NCBI GenBank assembly: GCA_028700345.1
Contig: JAQVSW010000018.1
Location: 3,459-10,992 of the forward strand
Reading direction: 5' to 3'
Source: Candidatus Shapirobacteria bacterium
GTDB taxonomy: Bacteria; Patescibacteriota; Microgenomatia; UBA12405
DNA length: 7,534 bases
Shown here: positions 1-5,668 of the stretch, piece by piece
How the letters are laid out: every line of letters begins with the position of its first letter
Position numbering within the stretch: the stretch's first letter is position 1
Translations under genes and position numbers: made by a program
Notes under the pieces: generated by a model
Told to the model about the DNA's origin: nothing
Database searches by the model: none
The model's input: the letters and a program-made list of their open reading frames with translations, nothing else

Positions 1-108
1 AACTTTTAGAATTAAAAGCCAAAATTCAGACAAGATAGTCAAGAGGCGATTAATAATTTTGGGAAAAAGGTTTTGGGGGGTTACTTTTTGACCAAGATAT
101 TGATTCAT
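1..108 (-). CDS. Partial CDS, N-terminus of an unidentified probable membrane protein
   Basis: An open frame of exactly 36 codons starts with ATG (complement of 106-108) and runs off the left edge without a stop. It begins MNQYLGQKVTPQNLF; a hydrophobic stretch follows at about residues 22-36 (LLTILSEFWLLILKV), which looks like the start of a membrane-associated segment. No Shine-Dalgarno is visible. A perfect TATAAT (complement of 115-120) ends 6 nt before the ATG, as for other SD-less genes here, so a leaderless transcript is possible. It lies 21 nt downstream of glycosyltransferase GT-A on the same strand, so it probably belongs to the same glycan cluster. Its family cannot be decided from 36 residues; a polyprenyl-phosphate sugar transferase or a membrane-associated acyltransferase would fit the context, but that is a guess. 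Confidence 0.55.
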   Translation of the reverse strand, partial: MNQYLGQKVTPQNLFPKIINRLLTILSEFWLLILKV

Positions 109-114
109 AAATGA

Positions 115-120
115 ATTATA
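115..120 (-). promoter_or_regulatory. Candidate -10 box (TATAAT) for the left-edge gene
   Basis: The minus strand reads TATAAT, then TCATTT, then ATG. The hexamer matches the sigma-70 consensus exactly, and its spacing would place the transcription start at or next to the start codon. No convincing -35 element is seen at 16-18 nt upstream, so it could also be a chance match in AT-rich DNA. Confidence 0.4.
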
Positions 121-129
121 CCCTGTCGA

Positions 130-1239
130 TTACAAAAGTTGCTGAAAGAGTAAAGAGAGGTCACGGGCTGACTTTTTCCAGGTAAATTTACTAGATTGCT
201 CCTTGCCTTTGCGAATTAATTTTTCTGAAAAATCATTATCTTGAATTTTGCCAAAGGCAGTGATTAGGGAATTGATGTCCTCGGGATCGATATAGAGGGC
301 AGAGTCTTTTAGTACCTCTTTTAGAGAAGGGATAGAGCTGGCGATGACGGGGGTACCAATACTTTGACTTTCAATAGCGGGGATACCAAAACCTTCGTAA
401 GTACTGGGAATAACAAGGCAGATGGCTCCTTTATAAAGAGCCCACTTTTCTTTTTCGCTAATAAAATCAGTAAAAATGACTTCATGAGTAATTCCAAGTT
501 TTTTTAAAACAATTTCAATTTCCTGATAAAGCCAGCCTTTTTTACCAGCAATGACGAGCTGATAACTTAGAGTTTTAGAGGAGTAGCTTTTAAGATAAGT
601 AGAAAAAGCTTTTATTAAAAATGGGTAATTTTTGTTGGGCTTGAGGGTGCCAACAGCCAAAAAATAGGGAGAATTTATTTTAAATTTTCTTTTAACTTTT
701 TGAATTTCCTGTTGGCTGATTTGGGGGGGCTCAAAAACGCCATTGTAGACAATGGAAATTTTTTCGGGAGGAATTTGATAGGTATTTATCAGTTCATTTT
801 TGGTAAAAATGGAAACGGCGACAATATGTTTTGCCCTATCAATAGATGATTTAGTCCAGTTTATCAGCTGATATAAATCTTTTTTAGTAAACTGCTCCTG
901 ATAATTAAGGTAGCCTATGTCGTGAATGGTGGGAATGGTGGGGACAGGAGAAAAGGCGGGTGAATAGTGACTGGGAGAATAGAAAAGCTTTAGCCGAGGT
1001 CTTTTAAATAAAAGGTGGAGGGGTAGGGCAAATTTTGTCCAAAGAAATTTAGGGCCAAAAACTAGGTAATGCCAATGATCGCTTTCGGGAGGTAGGTCAG
1101 AAAAGGCTTTTTCTTTGAGGTAAATATAATAATTTTCTTTTTTATTTTGACGATAAAGCTCCCAGAGAAGATTAAAAGCATATTGACCGACTCCGACGCG
1201 GATATTTGTGTTGGCTTCATTGCCATCAATCCCAATCAT
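130..1239 (-). CDS. GT4-family glycosyltransferase (GT-A)
   Basis: This 369-residue protein has the two-domain GT-B architecture of group 1 (GT4) glycosyltransferases, which move a sugar from a nucleotide donor to a lipid-linked or surface glycan acceptor on the cytoplasmic face. The N-terminal acceptor domain opens with MIGIDGNEA, has a glycine-rich loop near residues 15-19 and contains HDIGY at 106-110. The interdomain region has YNGV at 165-168. The C-terminal donor domain starts near VGTLKPNKN (196-204) and carries an intact EX7E motif, YEGFGIPAIES at 281-291 with Glu282 and Glu290. Its ATG overlaps the TAA of GT-B by one base (TAATG), so translation is likely coupled. It resembles GT-B in order and motifs. 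Residues about 211-224 (FSTYLKSYSSKTL) are encoded by a degenerate 8-bp repeat array. The sugar and acceptor cannot be told. Confidence 0.9.
   Translation of the reverse strand: MIGIDGNEANTNIRVGVGQYAFNLLWELYRQNKKENYYIYLKEKAFSDLPPESDHWHYLVFGPKFLWTKFALPLHLLFKRPRLKLFYSPSHYSPAFSPVPTIPTIHDIGYLNYQEQFTKKDLYQLINWTKSSIDRAKHIVAVSIFTKNELINTYQIPPEKISIVYNGVFEPPQISQQEIQKVKRKFKINSPYFLAVGTLKPNKNYPFLIKAFSTYLKSYSSKTLSYQLVIAGKKGWLYQEIEIVLKKLGITHEVIFTDFISEKEKWALYKGAICLVIPSTYEGFGIPAIESQSIGTPVIASSIPSLKEVLKDSALYIDPEDINSLITAFGKIQDNDFSEKLIRKGKEQSSKFTWKKSARDLSLLFQQLL
568..607 (+). repeat. Degenerate 8-bp tandem array inside GT-A
   Basis: Five consecutive 8-mers in phase on the plus strand: TAGAGTTT, TAGAGGAG, TAGCTTTT, AAGATAAG, TAGAAAAA. 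They fit the TAGWTRAR family loosely and are more decayed than the others. On the coding (minus) strand they specify FSTYLKSYSSKTL, in the variable segment between the FLIKAF helix and the LVIAGKKGW strand of the donor domain. Confidence 0.5.
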
Positions 1240-2375
1240 TATCTAATTTTACTATAGATATCTAAAGTTTTTATGGCGGTCTCATCCCAGGAAAATTTAC
1301 TGGCGGCTAATTTACCACTACTGGATAATTGTTTTCGAAGTGAAGCCGAGGATAAAAGCTTAAAAATTCCCTGATAAATACTTTGAACTGAGCGAGGGTT
1401 GACCAAAATTCCCGATTTACCGACTATTTCTGGCATTGAAGAGAGATTGCTAGTTAGGACAGGGACGCCGACCTTCATCGATTTGATGACTGGTAGACCA
1501 AAGCCTTCATAAAGAGAGGGATAAGCCAGAAATAGAGCGCTGGCATGGAGAGCCACCATATCTTTTTCGGGGATATAGCCGAGAATTTTGATACAGGGAT
1601 TTTTGAGATGGATAACATCTTTGCCCCAGCCATATTTACCGGTAATAGCTAGCTCGACGGGAGAGCGGGGGTGTTTTTGATGATAGAGATTAAAGGCCTG
1701 GATAAGACGAGTTAAATTTTTACGAGGTTCTCTGGTGCCTTGAGATAAAATAAATTTTTTGAGGCCATATTGTTTTTCGATAGCGGTTTTTTTGCGAGCT
1801 TGATACTGGGGACTTTGTTTTAAAAAGTGATCATATTTATCTTCGGCGGCCTCATAAACAACTTGGCATTTTAAAGGACTGATGCGAGGAAAGATTCTTA
1901 GAAGATCTTTTTTGGTATTTTCAGAAACACAGATAAAAGAATGACATTGTTTTTGGGCCCAGTACATTTTTTGTTTATGGGTGGTGACAATTTTGGAGTG
2001 GAGCCAGATGGGACTGATGAAGGGTGCCAGATCATGAACGGTGGTGATGCTTTTGGCCTTTAAGGTGGGTGGCTGGGTCCAGTCAGAGGTGTGGAAAATA
2101 TCGCATTTACCAATAAAAGCTTCGATGGGAATAATATGTAATTTGTTCCAAAGAAAGGCTAAAAATGATTGAGGGAAATGAAAATAATAGATTTTGACAT
2201 TTTTATATCTGACTAAAGCAGAAATATCTTTGGGGAGAGGTAGGCGGAGAGAGGAAAAAAAGAGTTTGTAAAAGTTTTGGCGATCATTTTTGAGAAGGTG
2301 GCGGACGAGATTGAGAGTATAGTTGCTAACGCCGGTGCCATAGGCCGTAGAGGAAACATCAATGCCGATTATCAT
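1239..2375 (-). CDS. GT4-family glycosyltransferase with altered EX7E motif (GT-B)
   Basis: This 378-residue protein has the same GT-B fold layout as GT-A: an N-terminal MIIGIDVSS strand with a glycine-containing loop (YGTGVSNY, 12-19), VHDLAPF at 113-119, and ICVSENTKKDLL at 148-159. The donor domain begins SQGTREPRKN (211-220) and contains TGKYGW (245-250). The nucleotide-sugar motif region reads YEGFGLPVIKS at 289-299: Glu290 is present, but the second Glu of EX7E is Lys298 (codon AAA). This may change donor binding or activity. The start is the ATG 16 nt after the DUF192 stop; no Shine-Dalgarno is visible, and a TACAAT lies 10 nt upstream. The stop overlaps the GT-A start. The family resembles mannosyl- or glucosyltransferases of surface polysaccharide loci; specificity is unknown. 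Confidence 0.88.
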   Translation of the reverse strand: MIIGIDVSSTAYGTGVSNYTLNLVRHLLKNDRQNFYKLFFSSLRLPLPKDISALVRYKNVKIYYFHFPQSFLAFLWNKLHIIPIEAFIGKCDIFHTSDWTQPPTLKAKSITTVHDLAPFISPIWLHSKIVTTHKQKMYWAQKQCHSFICVSENTKKDLLRIFPRISPLKCQVVYEAAEDKYDHFLKQSPQYQARKKTAIEKQYGLKKFILSQGTREPRKNLTRLIQAFNLYHQKHPRSPVELAITGKYGWGKDVIHLKNPCIKILGYIPEKDMVALHASALFLAYPSLYEGFGLPVIKSMKVGVPVLTSNLSSMPEIVGKSGILVNPRSVQSIYQGIFKLLSSASLRKQLSSSGKLAASKFSWDETAIKTLDIYSKIR

Positions 2376-2391
2376 AATATGTCTAATTGTA

Positions 2392-2856
2392 TCAGATACT
2401 TAATTTAATATAATCCCGTATTTTTAGATTTAATTTACTGGCAGTGTCGGCACTCAGCTCGATGACATATTTTGTGGGCTCGGAGCTTTTGTAAAGGGTT
2501 AATTGAAAATCAGATTTTCCGATTTCAGGAGAAGCAGTGTAAATATCAGTAATCTCACCACTTTCTTTGATAAAGATAATGTCGAGAGGGATGAGAGTGT
2601 CCTTCATCCAAAATGTTTGAATAGACTCAGATTTAAAGATAAAAAGCATGCCACAACTGGGACAGAGCTCAGTGCGGCCGGATAAACCTTTGGCGAGTAG
2701 ATAGGGAGTATCGGCAATTTGTAGATTAAATATTTCGGAACCTATTTTTTGAGTAGTACTTTTTGGAGATGAGGGTTTAAAGATAATTAGTTTAATAGAT
2801 AAATAGATAAGTAGAGAAAGAATAATAAAAATAATTAGATATGTAGTTTTTGGCAT
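2392..2856 (-). CDS. Membrane-anchored DUF192 family protein
   Basis: This 154-residue protein carries the DUF192 (PF02643) signature: GLSGRTEL (57-64), GMLFIF (69-74), FWMKDTLIPLDIIFI (82-96) and a following Gly-Glu-Ile turn. DUF192 domains are small beta proteins of unknown function, often exported. An N-terminal hydrophobic segment at about 6-26 (TYLIIFIILSLLIYLSIKLIIF) should act as a signal anchor, leaving the domain outside the cytoplasm. Unusually, a CPSC pair (Cys65, Cys68) sits just before GMLF. The start is supported by a strong AGGAG (complement of 2864-2868) 7 nt before the ATG; this site and the start lie inside the 3' end of GT-C, giving a 22-nt overlap. The stop is TGA. Codons 13-23, the core of the anchor, consist of an 8-bp repeat array. 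Confidence 0.88.
   Translation of the reverse strand: MPKTTYLIIFIILSLLIYLSIKLIIFKPSSPKSTTQKIGSEIFNLQIADTPYLLAKGLSGRTELCPSCGMLFIFKSESIQTFWMKDTLIPLDIIFIKESGEITDIYTASPEIGKSDFQLTLYKSSEPTKYVIELSADTASKLNLKIRDYIKLSI
2780..2819 (+). repeat. 8-bp tandem array inside the DUF192 gene (membrane anchor)
   Basis: Five 8-mers in phase on the plus strand: AAGATAAT, TAGTTTAA, TAGATAAA, TAGATAAG, TAGAGAAA. Two further unit-like 8-mers (TAGATATG, TAGTTTTT) occur at 2836-2851. The array is read antisense by the gene and encodes LSLLIYLSIKL, close to the LLIYLSTY peptide expected from perfect units. Confidence 0.8.
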
Positions 2857-4025
2857 AGTTTCTCTCCTATTTTATCCCAAGTGAAATGGTTAAGTAGATA
2901 AGTAGATGAGTAGTTTAGTAGTTTAATAGACAATATTTTATTTTTTAAATCGATAGCGTTTCCCGCTTTAAAAATTAAACCACTCTGAGTTTTAGTAATG
3001 ATTTCAATTGAGGCGGGAATATCGGCAGCGATGACTGGTTTTCCCCTGGCCAGAGCTTCGATGAGGACGAGGCCAAAAGATTCCTGAAGTGATGGGGAAA
3101 TTAGGAGAGAAGAGTTGTCTAGTAAAGTAGACAAGTAGTTATTAGGAAAATTAAAAATAATTTTAATACGATTTTTGATTGAGAGAGGCAAAGAGTCAAT
3201 TTGTTTTTGAATAACGGGGAAATAGAGTGTTTTTTGACCAGCCAGAGTGAGAGTATATGACGGGGGCAGCAGAGAAAAGGCCTTAATTAAGGTAGGAATA
3301 TCTTTGTGGGCGGAAAAGGAACCGATAAATAATAGATTAGTAGATGAATAGTTGAGTAGATTAGTAGTAAGTAGTGGAGTAGTGGAGATGAAGCTTTTGT
3401 CGACGCCGTTGCCCAGAAGGATGAGTTTTGATTTGGGAATATTTAGCTTTTTGTTAAAATAATTAGTTTCAAAATCGGTGAGAGTCCAGATATAATCGGC
3501 GGATTTTAAGGTATTTAAAAGAATAGGAGTTTGAAAATCTGGATCGGTGGGGTGAAAAGAAGCGTTAATGATCAGTTTAGTTGAATAGTGGAATAGATGA
3601 GTAGATAAAAAGCGGAGGAGGCGGGCGTAGAGAACCATAGTGGTAGGCAGGGGGCCGGCGAGAATATAGTCGGGACGGAATTTTAAAATAGAAATTAGAG
3701 CTGAGATAAAAGAAAAAGGAGAGAAGATGGGGCCTTTGCTTATGGTTCTAAAATTTTGGAAATAGCGGCCAAGGAATTTAAAAGGACGATGGAGGTAGGT
3801 AATGACGGGAAAAGATAAAACATTTTTTGGGAGATGCTTTAGCGGTTTATATTTTTTTGTAAAATCATCGGTGGATTGACAATTGGTAGTGACAACTAAA
3901 ATGTGATGATTTTGAGACTCTAAATACTCCCCCATTTTGGCAATCACCCGAGAGCCACCATCAATCGCTGGAGGGTAAATATGAGTTAATAGTAAAAATC
4001 GAGCCACTGGTATAGTATATTTCAT
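2835..4025 (-). CDS. GT4-family glycosyltransferase carrying four repeat arrays (GT-C)
   Basis: This 396-residue GT-B-fold glycosyltransferase opens with the typical group 1 N-terminus FLLLTHIYPPAIDGGSRV (10-27). Other landmarks are NASFHPTDPDF (154-164), LGNGVD (204-209), the donor-domain start LLFIGSFSAHKDIPTLIKAF (231-250), and an intact EX7E in QESFGLVLIEAL (Glu315, Glu323). It presumably acts at the cytoplasmic membrane in surface glycan assembly; donor and acceptor are unknown. The annotated ATG has no Shine-Dalgarno and lies 2 bp from the start of the divergent flippase gene; an in-frame GTG at codon 7 is an alternative. Residues about 139-151, 213-231, 295-302 and 364-380 are encoded by 8-bp repeat arrays and read as variants of LLIYLSTY (for example LLNYSSTY). 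All lie outside the recognisable motifs. Confidence 0.88.
   Translation of the reverse strand: MKYTIPVARFLLLTHIYPPAIDGGSRVIAKMGEYLESQNHHILVVTTNCQSTDDFTKKYKPLKHLPKNVLSFPVITYLHRPFKFLGRYFQNFRTISKGPIFSPFSFISALISILKFRPDYILAGPLPTTMVLYARLLRFLSTHLFHYSTKLIINASFHPTDPDFQTPILLNTLKSADYIWTLTDFETNYFNKKLNIPKSKLILLGNGVDKSFISTTPLLTTNLLNYSSTNLLFIGSFSAHKDIPTLIKAFSLLPPSYTLTLAGQKTLYFPVIQKQIDSLPLSIKNRIKIIFNFPNNYLSTLLDNSSLLISPSLQESFGLVLIEALARGKPVIAADIPASIEIITKTQSGLIFKAGNAIDLKNKILSIKLLNYSSTYLLNHFTWDKIGEKLCQKLHI
2864..2868 (-). promoter_or_regulatory. Ribosome binding site of the DUF192 gene
   Basis: The minus strand reads AGGAG, 7 nt before the ATG at 2856. It is the strongest Shine-Dalgarno in the window and lies within the last codons of GT-C. 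It fixes the DUF192 start and lets this gene be translated independently of coupling. Confidence 0.75.
2887..2934 (+). repeat. 8-bp tandem array in the 3' part of GT-C
   Basis: Six 8-mers in strict phase: TGGTTAAG, TAGATAAG, TAGATGAG, TAGTTTAG, TAGTTTAA, TAGACAAT. Read antisense they encode about residues 364-380, including LLNYSSTYLLNH, just before the C-terminal FTWDKIGEKL helix. Confidence 0.85.
3120..3143 (+). repeat. Short 8-bp tandem array inside GT-C
   Basis: Three 8-mers in phase: TAGTAAAG, TAGACAAG, TAGTTATT. Read antisense they encode about residues 295-302 (NNYLSTLL), just before the EX7E region. It is short, and is called mainly because it matches the other arrays in unit and orientation. 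Confidence 0.6.
3333..3387 (+). repeat. 8-bp tandem array at the interdomain linker of GT-C
   Basis: Seven units: TAGATTAG, TAGATGAA, TAGTTGAG, TAGATTAG, TAGTAAG (7 nt), TAGTGGAG, TAGTGGAG. Read antisense they encode about residues 213-231 (ISTTPLLTTNLLNYSSTNL), between the NGVD turn and the first strand of the donor domain, where GT-B enzymes have their hinge. Confidence 0.85.
3573..3609 (+). repeat. 8-bp tandem array in the N-terminal domain of GT-C
   Basis: Units CAGTTTAG, a 5-nt partial TTGAA, TAGTGGAA, TAGATGAG, TAGATAAA. Read antisense they encode about residues 139-151 (FLSTHLFHYSTKL), between a helix and the strand that leads to NASFHPTDPDF. Confidence 0.75.
4016..4021 (+). promoter_or_regulatory. 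Candidate -10 box of the flippase gene
   Basis: TATATT ends 6 nt before the ATG at 4028; an overlapping TATAGT lies at 4011-4016. Both are within the first codons of the divergent GT-C. No Shine-Dalgarno separates the box from the start, so a leaderless message is the simplest reading. No clear -35 element is seen. Confidence 0.35.
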
Positions 4026-4027
4026 TG

Positions 4028-4954
4028 ATGCTAAATAGTTTTAAAAAGATTTTGTTTTCCAGATGGGCCCGAATGATTTTTTCGGCAATACTTATTTATT
4101 TTGCCTTTAGAAATGCAGATTTACCTCAGCTTTATGCCAATTTATCAAGTGTCTCTTGGCAGCTGATAGTCGTTTTAATTTTACTTAATGTGATTTCGAT
4201 GCTCATTGGGGGCCTTCGCTGGGCGATTTTGGTACTAGGGAGGGTAAAATTTGCCGATATTTTAATTTTTACCAAGGCCTCTTTTACGGGTTCTTTTTAC
4301 GCCTTGTTTTTTCCCTCATCGGTGGGAGGAGATCTTTTAAAATGGACAACACTACTGACAAAATATCCCGAGATTTCTAAATTAAAGCTGGCGGGGACGG
4401 CGCTAATTGATAGAGTGATTGGATTTAGCGCTTTTTCTTTTTTAGCTTTTTTGTCTTTAATTTTAGGAAAAATACTTAAATATCAATTTCCCAATATTTT
4501 ATTTTGGTTATTTTTAGGGATAAATATTGCTTTGATTGTTTTTTATGTTTTAGTTTTTGCCTTAGATTTTGAAAAAATTATTTTTAAACATAAATTTCTC
4601 AGTAAACTGCTAGAGATAGTTGATCTGTTAAAAAATAGTAATAAAAAAAGAATAATCATTTGCTTCTTGATTTCTCTTATGGCTCAACCCTTTTGGATGA
4701 TGATTAGCTATTTTATGTTTAGAGGCCTAGGGGTAGATTTACACCTTATTCAAATATTTATTTTTATGCCGATTATTTCACTGATATTAACTTTGCCAAT
4801 TTCATGGGCGGGATTTGGAGCTAGGGAAAATTTATATGTTTATTTTTTAGCACCGCTTGGATACTCAGTAGAAAAACTGCTTTTTGTTTCGACCTTTAGT
4901 GGAGTGATAGGGATTTTGGTGGCGCTACTGGGTGGACTGATGCTACTATTTTAG
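4028..4954 (+). CDS. UPF0104 / LPG-synthase-TM-like integral membrane protein (flippase-like)
   Basis: This polytopic membrane protein of about 308 residues has the layout of the lysylphosphatidylglycerol synthase transmembrane/UPF0104 family (PF03706). Members are thought to move lipids or lipid-linked sugars across the membrane; the role is not proven for most. Counting from a TTG at 4025 as residue 1, hydrophobic segments lie at about 15-31, 45-72, 86-100, 133-152, 158-180, 209-232, 242-262 and 285-309. Family landmarks are the small-residue loop FFPSSVGGDLLKW (95-107), DRVIGF (129-134) and LPISWAGFGARENL (257-270). I prefer the ATG at 4028; TTG at 4025 is possible. It diverges from GT-C and may flip a glycolipid made by the neighbouring glycosyltransferases (inference). 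Its TAG stop is the first three bases of a repeat array. Confidence 0.85.
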   Translation: MLNSFKKILFSRWARMIFSAILIYFAFRNADLPQLYANLSSVSWQLIVVLILLNVISMLIGGLRWAILVLGRVKFADILIFTKASFTGSFYALFFPSSVGGDLLKWTTLLTKYPEISKLKLAGTALIDRVIGFSAFSFLAFLSLILGKILKYQFPNILFWLFLGINIALIVFYVLVFALDFEKIIFKHKFLSKLLEIVDLLKNSNKKRIIICFLISLMAQPFWMMISYFMFRGLGVDLHLIQIFIFMPIISLILTLPISWAGFGARENLYVYFLAPLGYSVEKLLFVSTFSGVIGILVALLGGLMLLF

Positions 4955-4998
4955 ATAAGTAGTTGAATAGATAAGTAGATAAGTAGTTGATAGATAAA
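4952..4998 (+). repeat. 8-bp tandem array exactly filling a convergent intergenic gap
   Basis: Six units in 47 nt: TAGATAAG, TAGTTGAA, TAGATAAG, TAGATAAG, TAGTTGA (7 nt), TAGATAAA. The first TAG is the stop codon of the flippase; the last base adjoins the stop codon of the antitoxin on the other strand. The plus strand contains no C. No terminator hairpin is present, so the array is the only sequence between the two converging genes. Confidence 0.9.
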
Positions 4999-5286
4999 TT
5001 AAATTTTTAGAGTGAGACTTGAACCGAGACCTTTGGATATTTTTTTTAGAAGCTCAAGTGAAGGATTAGCGTTCATCGATTCAATCCGACTAATAACGGC
5101 TTGAGTGGTGTTGGCTTTTTTGGCGAGAAGTCGCTGTGATATTTTTTTCTTTAATCTTTTTTCAATTATTTGGCAGGCGAGGAGGTATTCTGGCTCTGAC
5201 TCTTTCCAGGCTTTTCTAAACTCTGGATCTTTAAGTGACTCTTTTAAATGTTCCCTAAATGATGGTAATATCATTAAATTTTTCAT
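4999..5286 (-). CDS. higA: HigA-like XRE-family antitoxin
   Basis: This 95-residue protein has a C-terminal helix-turn-helix of the XRE/Cro type at about 50-92 (SQRLLAKKANTTQAVISRIES, then NPSLELLKKISKGLG) and an N-terminal alpha-helical part (FREHLKESLKDPEFRKAW) typical of HigA antitoxins paired with Gp49-like toxins. It should bind and neutralise the upstream toxin and repress the operon. It lies 24 nt after the toxin stop on the same strand, the toxin-first order of higBA modules. No Shine-Dalgarno is visible. A TATCAT (complement of 5293-5298) ends 6 nt before the ATG, so the antitoxin might also have its own leaderless promoter. A second in-frame ATG at codon 5 is an alternative start. 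The symbol rests on family resemblance. Confidence 0.85.
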   Translation of the reverse strand: MKNLMILPSFREHLKESLKDPEFRKAWKESEPEYLLACQIIEKRLKKKISQRLLAKKANTTQAVISRIESMNANPSLELLKKISKGLGSSLTLKI

Positions 5287-5292
5287 AATTAA

Positions 5293-5312
5293 ATGATATC
5301 TTTTATGATATT
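5293..5312. promoter_or_regulatory. Direct repeat between toxin and antitoxin, possible operator
   Basis: ATGATAT occurs at 5293-5299 and again at 5305-5311, 12 bp apart, close to one helical turn. The first copy overlaps a GATATC palindrome. The position between a toxin gene and its DNA-binding antitoxin, overlapping a candidate -10 box for the antitoxin, would suit autoregulation. The sequence is very AT-rich, so chance is possible. Confidence 0.25.
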
Positions 5313-5652
5313 ATCTGTCAAGGAGTTGTTTTAATATTTTCAAAGCAGTATTAATTTCTTTTTCGGGAGTTTTTTGTGATTTTTTTATAAAGGCGTGAAG
5401 AATTAGAATTATATCTTTGTATTTGAGTGTATAAATTATTCTGATGCTATCTTGTCCGAGAATTCTGATTTCCCAAAGAGGAGTACCTGTTAATTTTTTA
5501 ATGTGAGGCTGAATTGAAGATAGTCCATAAGTTTCTATATTTAAAAATATTCTAAAAATCTTTGCTTTTTGTTTTTTGCTTAAAGAATCAATATAATCTT
5601 TTGGTGGAGATATATTTTTGTTTTGATCCAAGAAATATTCAATTTTTTTCAT
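5311..5652 (-). CDS. higB: HigB/RelE-like toxin (phage Gp49-like family)
   Basis: This 113-residue basic protein matches the Gp49-like/HigB toxin family (PF05973), RelE-fold ribosome-dependent mRNA interferases. Landmarks are the helical N-terminal half, then LTGTPLWEIRIL (54-65), the strand IRIIYTL (70-76), ILILHAFIKKSQKTPEKEI (82-100), where the aromatic/Lys/Thr-Pro pattern is characteristic, and a terminal helix. It is the first gene of a minus-strand toxin-antitoxin operon; the antitoxin follows 24 nt downstream. The ATG overlaps one arm of an inverted repeat and lacks a Shine-Dalgarno. An AATAAT (complement of 5659-5664) ends 6 nt before the start. Length is normal and no residue is obviously damaged, so the toxin is probably intact. 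Confidence 0.87.
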   Translation of the reverse strand: MKKIEYFLDQNKNISPPKDYIDSLSKKQKAKIFRIFLNIETYGLSSIQPHIKKLTGTPLWEIRILGQDSIRIIYTLKYKDIILILHAFIKKSQKTPEKEINTALKILKQLLDR

Positions 5653-5668
5653 GTAATTATTATTACAT
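5651..5668. promoter_or_regulatory. Inverted repeat at the toxin start, candidate operator
   Basis: A perfect 7-bp inverted repeat, ATGTAAT-TATT-ATTACAT, covers the toxin start codon and its candidate -10 box. A dyad here is where an XRE-type antitoxin dimer would be expected to repress higBA. Its right end touches TATAAT at 5668-5673 on the plus strand, so binding could also affect transcription toward metK. Confidence 0.45.

Noticed and set aside
130..2375. GT-A and GT-B as halves of one broken gene
   Set aside because: Each is full length with its own N-terminal and donor domains and an EX7E region; they are tandem paralogues, not fragments.
2392..2394. Recoded UGA (as in Absconditabacteria/Gracilibacteria)
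   Set aside because: TGA here ends the DUF192 frame at the expected domain end, and no gene in the window contains internal in-frame TGA.
2503..2685. 60-codon open frame on the plus strand
   Set aside because: It is antisense to the DUF192 signature region, has no family resemblance and no start signal; the minus-strand gene explains the sequence.
3982..3997. Two unit-like 8-mers (TGAGTTAA, TAGTAAAA) in the 5' end of GT-C
   Set aside because: They encode the conserved FLLLTH strand shared by GT4 enzymes, so similarity to the repeat is probably coincidence.
4611..4655. A further repeat array inside the flippase gene
   Set aside because: TAGAGA, TAGTTGAT and TAGTAAT occur but not in 8-bp phase; AT-rich coding sequence explains them.
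5105..5296. 63-codon open frame on the plus strand
   Set aside because: It is antisense to the HigA-like antitoxin, whose helix-turn-helix is clear.
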